Origin: Alphaproteobacteria bacterium
GTDB taxonomy: Bacteria; Pseudomonadota; Alphaproteobacteria; SP197
Direction of reading: 5' to 3'
Assembly (NCBI GenBank): GCA_022822575.1
Contig: JAJEBJ010000107.1
Location: 1-11,367 of the forward strand
DNA: 11,367 bases
Shown here: in pieces, positions 6,170-11,367 of the stretch
How positions within the stretch are numbered: the first letter of the stretch is position 1
Layout of the letters: every line of letters begins with the position of its first letter
Program-made: the position numbers and the translations under genes
The notes under the pieces: model-generated
Databases searched by the model: none
What the model was told of the DNA's origin: nothing
Seen by the model: the letters and a program-made list of their open reading frames with translations, nothing else

Positions 6170-8584
6170 CTACATGCGCATGCGCGAGCCGGACGGATCG
6201 AAGAGCGGCGCGTCAACGATTCTGGCAAGGCGCATGTCGCCCAGGATCTCGATCAGGAATTCGCCACCGGTCTCCGTCATGTCGACCGGCACGAAACCCA
6301 GGGCCACGGACTTCTCCACGTGGTGGGCGTATCCCCCCGACGTGACGAAACCGACGACCTTGCCGTCCCTCCACACCGGTTCATCGGCAACGCAGTCGGC
6401 ATCGTCGGCATCGACGACGAACGTCACCAGCCGCCTGCCGGGCCCTTCCTCTGCTTCCCTCAAGGCCACCTCACGCCCGGGGAAGGCGTCCTTGTCGAAG
6501 GCGATGAAGCGATCGAGACCTGTCTCGGCGGCGGTGTAGTCAGGCCGGTACTCGCGCAACCACGAACCGAAGGATTTCTCCAGGCGCAGACTCATCATGG
6601 CGCGCATGCCGAAGGGTACCAGGCCGAGGTCCGCGCCTTCGCCGTCGAGTGTCTCGAAGAGGGCATTCTGCGAAGCGGGCGGCACGTAGATCTCGTAGCC
6701 GAGATCCCCGGTGTAGCTCACCCGCTGCACGGTGGCCTCGACTCCGCCGATGGTGATGTGGCGAACGGCGCGGAAGGGCATGGCGTTTCCCGACACATCG
6801 GCATCCGTGGTGCGTTGCAGAAGGTCGCGGGCGCGCGGCCCGGCAATCTGGAATCCGACGAGGGCGCGCGAGATGTTGGTGACCGTCACCCCGTGCTCGG
6901 GCAGGAGATCGAGAAAGAGGCGCATGTGGGCATCCTGGGCGACGTAGCTCGCCTGCACCCTGAAACTCTCCGGCCCGTCCCTGGCAATGGTGAAGTCTCC
7001 CGCCAGGCGGCCACGGTTGTTGAGCAGCGGCGACAGCGTGAGCCTGCCCTCCTTCGGCACACGCCCGGCCATGATGCTGTCGAGCCAGGCCGCGGCGCCC
7101 TCCCCTTCGATGCGGAACTTCGAAAAATTGTGGATCTCGTTGATGCCCACGCCCTCGCGAACGCCACGGCATTCGCGGGCCGTCGCGGCAAAGGCATTCG
7201 AACGGCGGAAACTCGGCGTCTCGTAGAGCGGCTCGCCCGGCAGTGCGAAGTAGTTGACATGTTCCATGCCGAAGGCGCTGCCGAAGACGGCGCGGCGCTC
7301 CTTCCAGACGGCATGGGCCGGCGTCGTGTGGAAGGGACGCCCGGCGGGAAGCTCCTCGTTGGGATAGGCGATGGCAAAGCGCCTCTGGTAGTTCTCGCGG
7401 GTCTTCGCACGGGTCCAGTCAGGCGTCGTCCAGTCACCGAAACGCGCCACGTCCATGGCGAAGATGTCCCGTGACGGTTCGCCCTCGATCATCCACTCGG
7501 CCAGCGCCAGTCCGACGCCTCCGGCCTGGCTGAATCCCGCCATGACGGCACAGCAGGCCCAGTACCCGTCCACGCCCGGAACCCTCCCCACCAGGGGATT
7601 GCCGTCGGGAGCGAAAGTGAAGGGACCGTTGATGATTCGCTTGATTCCGGCGGACTGCAGCACGGGATAGCGCCGGTAGGCGGTTTCCAGCGGTCCGGCG
7701 ATGCGGTCGACGTCATCGGCGAGAAGTTCGTGCCCGAAGTCCCAGGACGTGCCGTCGACGGCCCAGTGCCGGCACGCCTGCTCGTAGATGCCGATGACGA
7801 GACCCCGGCCTTCCTGCCTGAGGTAGCTTTCCCCGGCGGGGTCCATGACATGGGGAAGTTCCTTCGCGTGCCCGTAGACCTCCGCAATATCGCCGGTGAC
7901 GAGGTACTGGTGCTCGAGCGGGTGGAGAGGCAGGCGGACACCCGCCATCATGCCCACTTCGCGGGCCCACAGTCCGGCAGCGTTGACGACATGTTCGGCA
8001 ACGACGGACCCCTTCTCGGTGACGACATTCCAGTGGCCGTCGCTCTTCTGGTGAAGTTCGAGCACACGGTTGTGGAGCGAGATCTCGGCCCCGGCCATCC
8101 GTGCCGCGCGGGCATAGGCATGGGTCGTTCCGGAAGGGTCAAGGTGTCCGTCGAGAGGATCCCAGAGCGCCCCGAGGAGACCGTCCGTATTGATGATGGG
8201 GGTATAGTCCGCGATCTCGCCCGGACCGATGATCTCAGTTTCGAGTCCCATGTGGCGGTGCCGGGCCCGTTCGGCCTTGAGGAAGTCCATCCTGTCGGGC
8301 GTTTCGGCGATGGTCAGGCCACCGACATGGTGGAGGCCGCAGGAAAGGCCCGTGATCTCCTCGAGCTCGCGATAGAGGCGGATGGTGTAGCCCTGCAGGG
8401 CCGCGATGTTGGGGTCCGCGTTCAACGTGTGGAAGCCGCCCGCCGCATGCCACGTCGAGCCCGATGTCAGGTCCGATCGCTCGATGAGCATGACATCGGT
8501 CCAGCCGAACTTCGTCAGGTGATAGAGGACACTGCACCCGACAACGCCGCCACCGATGACGGCCACACGCACATGGGAGCGCAT
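6170..8584 (-). CDS. Dimethylglycine/sarcosine dehydrogenase-like flavoprotein with GcvT folate module
   Basis: Proteins of this type oxidise an N-methyl group of dimethylglycine or sarcosine with FAD and pass the one-carbon unit to tetrahydrofolate. The 804-aa protein has a DAO-type FAD domain with GGGVVG (11-16) near the N-terminus. SGSTWHAAG follows (41-49), and H46 aligns with the His that binds FAD covalently in dimethylglycine dehydrogenases. A linker domain spans about 370-428, a GcvT domain about 430-690 with YTGDLGYEI (624-632), and a GcvT C-terminal barrel about 715-798. Length is typical of the family. It starts 7 nt after the stop of the SoxB-like gene, so the two share an operon. 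GGGA lies about 10 nt before the ATG. The exact methylated amine is not set by the sequence. Confidence 0.88.
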   Translation of the reverse strand: MRSHVRVAVIGGGVVGCSVLYHLTKFGWTDVMLIERSDLTSGSTWHAAGGFHTLNADPNIAALQGYTIRLYRELEEITGLSCGLHHVGGLTIAETPDRMDFLKAERARHRHMGLETEIIGPGEIADYTPIINTDGLLGALWDPLDGHLDPSGTTHAYARAARMAGAEISLHNRVLELHQKSDGHWNVVTEKGSVVAEHVVNAAGLWAREVGMMAGVRLPLHPLEHQYLVTGDIAEVYGHAKELPHVMDPAGESYLRQEGRGLVIGIYEQACRHWAVDGTSWDFGHELLADDVDRIAGPLETAYRRYPVLQSAGIKRIINGPFTFAPDGNPLVGRVPGVDGYWACCAVMAGFSQAGGVGLALAEWMIEGEPSRDIFAMDVARFGDWTTPDWTRAKTRENYQRRFAIAYPNEELPAGRPFHTTPAHAVWKERRAVFGSAFGMEHVNYFALPGEPLYETPSFRRSNAFAATARECRGVREGVGINEIHNFSKFRIEGEGAAAWLDSIMAGRVPKEGRLTLSPLLNNRGRLAGDFTIARDGPESFRVQASYVAQDAHMRLFLDLLPEHGVTVTNISRALVGFQIAGPRARDLLQRTTDADVSGNAMPFRAVRHITIGGVEATVQRVSYTGDLGYEIYVPPASQNALFETLDGEGADLGLVPFGMRAMMSLRLEKSFGSWLREYRPDYTAAETGLDRFIAFDKDAFPGREVALREAEEGPGRRLVTFVVDADDADCVADEPVWRDGKVVGFVTSGGYAHHVEKSVALGFVPVDMTETGGEFLIEILGDMRLARIVDAPLFDPSGSRMRM

Positions 8585-8591
8585 CGCGCTG

Positions 8592-9896
8592 CTATCCCAG
8601 AACGGAGAAGGAACTGTTCTGGTTGATCTCCCGGTTGCGCGAGAAGAAGGACAAGTCGACGTCGCGATCGATGTGCGGGAGATGGAAGCTCACCGGATCG
8701 ACATCATGGTCCTGGCCGTCCTCGCAGGCGGCGATCAGGGTCGCCATCATCTCCCCGGCGATGGGCGCGTTCTTGAACTGGTTGCCGCTGGTGCCGATCG
8801 CCAGGTAGAAGCCGCCAAGATCCGACTTGTCGTAGATGGGTCCCCAGTCCTCGGTGACATCGTAGAGGTCGACCGCGCCCCGTGCCGCAGAACCCGGAAT
8901 CTTCAGTCCCGGGAAACGTTGTGCCTGGCGCATGACAAGGGTTGTCCACATGCCCGTGAATTCCTGGAGATAGTCATCGGGATCAACCCATTCCCTCTCG
9001 TCGCAAGCCGGATCCTCGCTGCCGATGAGAATGTGATTGCCCGTCTCGGGGCGGCAGTAGGTGCCGATCTCGCTATCCGAAAAGACATGGCTGACACCGG
9101 AATCGTAGTCGTCCGGCGCCGGGACGTGGGCGACTTCGTGGCGCAGGGCGCGCGTCGTGATGCGCATGGTGCCGGCAAGACCCGCCATCTCGTTGACCTT
9201 CGACGAGTGCGGGCCGGCGACGTTGACCACCACAGGCGCATCGATCTCCTCGCCATTGTCGAGGGTGACGCCCTTCACGCGCCCGTTGTCGCGGCGGATG
9301 GCGGCGACCGTGGCATTGAAGCGGAACGATGCGCCGAACTTTTCCGCAGCCCGCTGGACGTTGTGACCGGCAAGTTGCGGGTCCGAGATGTAACCGCCGC
9401 GCGGGAAGTAGGCAGCGCCGACGATCTCGCGGCCAAGGGACTCGCCGAATTCGGGATCATCGGTGCGGCGCGGCTCGCCGAAACACGCCGTCGACACGGA
9501 CGGCATGCGCTGGCAGACCTCCTCGGGCGTGAGTTCCTGGTAGGGACAGCCGATCTCGTCCATCACCTTGAGGATGCTCTCGAGAAAGTTGTTCTGCCGG
9601 GTCTTCATGATCATGCAGCCGACATTGTGGTACCGCGCCATGCCGCGTTCATCGAGCACCCCGCAGTAGTTCTCCCAGTCGGACCAGTAGAAATGGCTCT
9701 CGTAGGCAATGGCCGAACCGTGCACCGTGGAATAGTAGGGGCGGACGATGGCGCAGGAATTGGCCGTCGAGCCGTAGCTGGCCGCCGGCAACCGGTCGAT
9801 GGACAGGACATTCATGCCCCGTGCGGCAAGTTCGCGTGCCGTGCTGGCGCCGATGATCCCCGCTCCGATCACGATGGCGTCCCTTGTGTCAGCCAT
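8592..9896 (-). CDS. FAD-dependent oxidoreductase, sarcosine oxidase beta (SoxB)-like
   Basis: This is a 434-aa flavoprotein of the DAO family. The dinucleotide-binding motif GAGIIG is at 11-16, followed by DR at the end of the second beta strand and a GSTANS stretch (42-47). The C-terminal part has GTSGNQFKNAPIAGE, matching the G-x-G/S-QFK-AP-G flavin-site motif of SoxB and monomeric sarcosine oxidases. Substrate is probably a secondary or tertiary amine such as sarcosine. The alpha, gamma and delta subunits of the heterotetrameric enzyme are not in the window, so it may act alone or with the next gene. I chose ATG 9896 (GGGAG about 10 nt upstream) over an upstream in-frame ATG at 10058, because the extra 54 residues are low-complexity and would cross the divergent promoter region. 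The stop is 7 nt before the next gene. Confidence 0.85.
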   Translation of the reverse strand: MADTRDAIVIGAGIIGASTARELAARGMNVLSIDRLPAASYGSTANSCAIVRPYYSTVHGSAIAYESHFYWSDWENYCGVLDERGMARYHNVGCMIMKTRQNNFLESILKVMDEIGCPYQELTPEEVCQRMPSVSTACFGEPRRTDDPEFGESLGREIVGAAYFPRGGYISDPQLAGHNVQRAAEKFGASFRFNATVAAIRRDNGRVKGVTLDNGEEIDAPVVVNVAGPHSSKVNEMAGLAGTMRITTRALRHEVAHVPAPDDYDSGVSHVFSDSEIGTYCRPETGNHILIGSEDPACDEREWVDPDDYLQEFTGMWTTLVMRQAQRFPGLKIPGSAARGAVDLYDVTEDWGPIYDKSDLGGFYLAIGTSGNQFKNAPIAGEMMATLIAACEDGQDHDVDPVSFHLPHIDRDVDLSFFSRNREINQNSSFSVLG

Positions 9897-9919
9897 GGCT
9901 TCAGGTCTCCCTTGTTCTC

Positions 9920-10003
9920 CCGGACACACTCCGGACACGGCCTCAATACCACCGGTTGACGGTCTCCCGCCACCCTGGATCCGGCGCCGGCGCAACCGGA
10001 CAC
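9920..10003. promoter_or_regulatory. Three CCGGACAC repeats in the divergent intergenic region
   Basis: The 142-bp gap between the divergent SoxB-like and DddP-like starts holds three identical copies of CCGGACAC, at 9920-9927, 9931-9938 and 9996-10003. The first two are 11 bp apart and lie close to the minus-strand gene; the third lies 36 bp before the plus-strand start. A 10-bp palindrome CCGGCGCCGG is at 9981-9990. This layout fits a shared operator for divergent promoters, but no regulator gene is adjacent and no strong -35/-10 pair was seen on either strand. Confidence 0.35.
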
Positions 10004-10038
10004 GAAGGTGGCTTGCGCAGCCGCCCGGGACATGCTTG

Positions 10039-11283
10039 ATGGTCGCCATGAACGACACCCCGACAAGCGCCCGGACGACGGGTGCCCACCCCTTGCCGGA
10101 ACGGGGACAGGAATGGCGCGAGCGCCTGGATCTCGGCAGGCTCGCCCGCTTGAGAAGCGAAATCGCGCGGGCCGACTGCGGGGCCGGTCTCTTCTACGAC
10201 CCGGTCAACATCCGCTACGCCACCGGCACCTCGAACATGCAGGTCTACGCCCTTCACAATCCCTGCCGGTATGTGTTCGTGCCAGTGGAGGGCCCCGTCG
10301 TGCTCTTCGAGTTCAAGGGGTGTGGGCATCTCTCCAAAGACTGCGTCGCCGTCAACGAGGTTCGCGATGCCGTCCCGTGGTACTTCAGCGTCTCGGGCCC
10401 GAGAACCGGCGATCTGGCCGGACTCTGGGCGGCGGAGATCCTCGAGCTGGTGGCGGCTCACGGTGGCGGCAACCGTCGAATTGCCATTGATCGTGTCGAT
10501 CCCCAGGGACTGGATCGCTTACGGGAATCGGGATGCCCGGTGGTTGACGGCCGGGAGGTGGCGGAACGCGCGCGCCGCATCAAGACGCCTGAGGAGGTCG
10601 ATGCCCTGCGCGACGCGGTTGCCGTCTGCCAGACCGGCATCGTGCGCATGATGGAAGCAACCGAGCCAGGCATGACCGAGAACGCGATCTGGTCGGTCCT
10701 TCACGAAACCAACATCCGCATGGGTGGGGAGTGGATCGAGACAAGGCTCTTCAGTTCCGGTCCGCGCACCAACCCCTGGTACCAGGAGGCCTCGAACCGA
10801 CGCGTCGAGGCAGGCGACATGGTGAGCCTGGATTCCGATCTCATCGGTCCGATGGGCTATTCGGCTGACATCTCGCGCAGCTGGATCGTCGACGGCAAGA
10901 CACCCTCGGGAGAGCAGAGGACGCTCTACGGCCTTGCCTTCGAACAGGTGATGAGAAATCAGGAGCTCTTCCGTCCAGGGGCGACATTCGGCGAGATCGC
11001 CGGCAAGGCCTTCGCCCTGCCGGGGAGTTTCTCGGAGTACCAGATTCCGGCTGTCGCCCACGGCGTCGGCCTCGTCAACGAGTACCCGATCGTCCTCCAT
11101 GCTGCCCGCCACAGGGAAAGAGGACACGAGGGCATGATCGAGGCCGGCATGGTCTTCTGCATCGAGAGCTACGCCGGCAAGCCCGGCGGGACGGAGGGTG
11201 TCAAGCTCGAACAGCAGATTCTCGTGAAGGAGGATGGCATCGAGCTCCTCTCCGACATGCCCTTCGAGACAGAGTTGCTGTAG
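10039..11283 (+). CDS. M24-family metalloprotein resembling DMSP lyase DddP
   Basis: This 414-aa protein has the creatinase-like N-terminal domain and the pita-bread M24 catalytic domain. It resembles DddP, which cleaves dimethylsulfoniopropionate to DMS and acrylate, more than aminopeptidase P. DPVNIRYATGTSNMQ (54-68) and GGEWIETRLFSSGPRTNPW (229-247) are close to DddP segments as I recall them. All six metal-site positions are kept: D265, D267, D277, H341, E376 and E391. The residue 6 after the His, an Asp proposed as catalytic base in DddP, is Asn here (N347), and the aligned Tyr is Ile (I336). DMSP lyase activity is therefore doubtful; another lyase, hydrolase or peptidase role is possible. 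Creatinase is less likely because the metal site is intact. The start is ATG 10039 with GGGA 8 nt upstream; ATG 10048 is an alternative. It is divergent from the flavoprotein genes. Confidence 0.82.
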   Translation: MVAMNDTPTSARTTGAHPLPERGQEWRERLDLGRLARLRSEIARADCGAGLFYDPVNIRYATGTSNMQVYALHNPCRYVFVPVEGPVVLFEFKGCGHLSKDCVAVNEVRDAVPWYFSVSGPRTGDLAGLWAAEILELVAAHGGGNRRIAIDRVDPQGLDRLRESGCPVVDGREVAERARRIKTPEEVDALRDAVAVCQTGIVRMMEATEPGMTENAIWSVLHETNIRMGGEWIETRLFSSGPRTNPWYQEASNRRVEAGDMVSLDSDLIGPMGYSADISRSWIVDGKTPSGEQRTLYGLAFEQVMRNQELFRPGATFGEIAGKAFALPGSFSEYQIPAVAHGVGLVNEYPIVLHAARHRERGHEGMIEAGMVFCIESYAGKPGGTEGVKLEQQILVKEDGIELLSDMPFETELL

Positions 11284-11321
11284 GCCGGCACAGGCAACGG
11301 TTGCAGGAGATCGGGCAACTG

Positions 11322-11367
11322 TCAGTCGCACGCGACGAGGTGCTCGAGTTCCAGGGTGTCGAGCACC
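11322..11367 (-). CDS. Possible C-terminal end of an unidentified minus-strand gene
   Basis: Reading in from the right edge on the minus strand, an open frame encodes VLDTLELEHLVACD and stops at TGA (11324 to 11322). If real it is convergent with the DddP-like gene, with 38 nt between the two stops. Only 14 codons are visible, which is too little to name a family or even be sure it is coding. Confidence 0.3.
   Translation of the reverse strand, partial: VLDTLELEHLVACD
11339..11367. repeat. 9-bp perfect inverted repeat at the window edge
   Basis: GGTGCTCGA (11339-11347) and TCGAGCACC (11359-11367) form a perfect 9-bp stem with an 11-nt loop, 56 nt after the DddP-like stop. There is no T-run in the visible part, and the stem overlaps the possible minus-strand reading frame. 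It may be a bidirectional hairpin at the end of converging genes, or chance in GC-rich coding sequence. Confidence 0.35.

Noticed and set aside
6320..7474. 384-aa plus-strand open frame opposite the dimethylglycine dehydrogenase-like gene
   Set aside because: Antisense shadow with no recognisable domain and no ribosome site of note; the minus-strand frame is full length with clear motifs.
7730..8626. 298-aa plus-strand open frame
   Set aside because: Antisense to the FAD domain of the 804-aa flavoprotein; composition is that of a reversed GC-rich gene.
8556..9959. 467-aa plus-strand open frame opposite the SoxB-like gene
   Set aside because: It is the antisense mirror of a well-supported flavoprotein gene; long antisense frames are common in GC-rich genomes. 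The product shows no family motif.
9897..10058. N-terminal extension of the SoxB-like protein to ATG 10058
   Set aside because: The extra 54 residues have no family match, would overlap the divergent gene start, and the ATG at 9896 lies at the normal distance before the GAGIIG motif.
10039..11283. Creatinase as the function of the M24 protein
   Set aside because: Creatinase lacks the M24 metal ligands, whereas all are present here, and the N-terminal segments resemble DddP more.
10519..11331. 270-aa minus-strand frame opposite the DddP-like gene
   Set aside because: Antisense shadow of a gene with all M24 metal ligands; no motifs in the reverse product.
11284..11334. Rho-independent terminator after the DddP-like gene (GTTGC/GCAAC and GTCGC/GCGAC short stems)
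   Set aside because: Stems are only 5 bp, one has a 2-nt loop, and no T-run follows.

Overview
The window is GC-rich and almost fully coding, with tight gene spacing and several 4-nt gene overlaps. A glutamate-cysteine ligase of the plant/alphaproteobacterial type, a UbiA of the ubiquinone pathway and a Spy/CpxP-like protein inside a two-component operon point to an alphaproteobacterium. Genus cannot be told from the sequence. No rRNA, tRNA, CRISPR array, transposase or phage gene was seen, and no gap between genes exceeds about 150 bases.

Layout. Left end (1-2589): a housekeeping block with a RidA-family gene (minus, cut by the window edge), gshA (minus) and a divergent ubiA (plus). Middle and right (2579-9896, all minus): read 5'->3' this is a SoxB-like FAD oxidoreductase, an 804-aa dimethylglycine/sarcosine dehydrogenase-like flavoprotein with a folate (GcvT) module, a Spy/CpxP-like periplasmic protein, an OmpR-class response regulator, a sensor histidine kinase and a Rieske non-haem iron oxygenase. 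The last four genes are joined by three successive 4-nt overlaps (GTGA, GTGA, ATGA). Right end (10039-11283, plus): a divergent M24-fold protein resembling the DMSP lyase DddP, then the last codons of a possible minus-strand gene.

How it fits together. The Rieske oxygenase has the features of the quaternary-amine demethylase group (glycine betaine, carnitine, stachydrine type), including Glu at the bridging position. The two flavoproteins belong to families that oxidise dimethylglycine and sarcosine. Together they could form a stepwise N-demethylation route (for example glycine betaine to dimethylglycine to sarcosine to glycine) that passes one-carbon units to tetrahydrofolate. The divergent DddP-like protein keeps the full metal site, but the residue aligned with the proposed DddP catalytic Asp is Asn, so its substrate is open. 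The most unusual point is that a Cpx-like envelope-stress module is translationally coupled to a Rieske oxygenase. A 10-bp-phased direct repeat upstream of that operon looks like an OmpR-family operator. No oxygenase reductase gene is visible. All functional links are inferred from sequence families and gene order.
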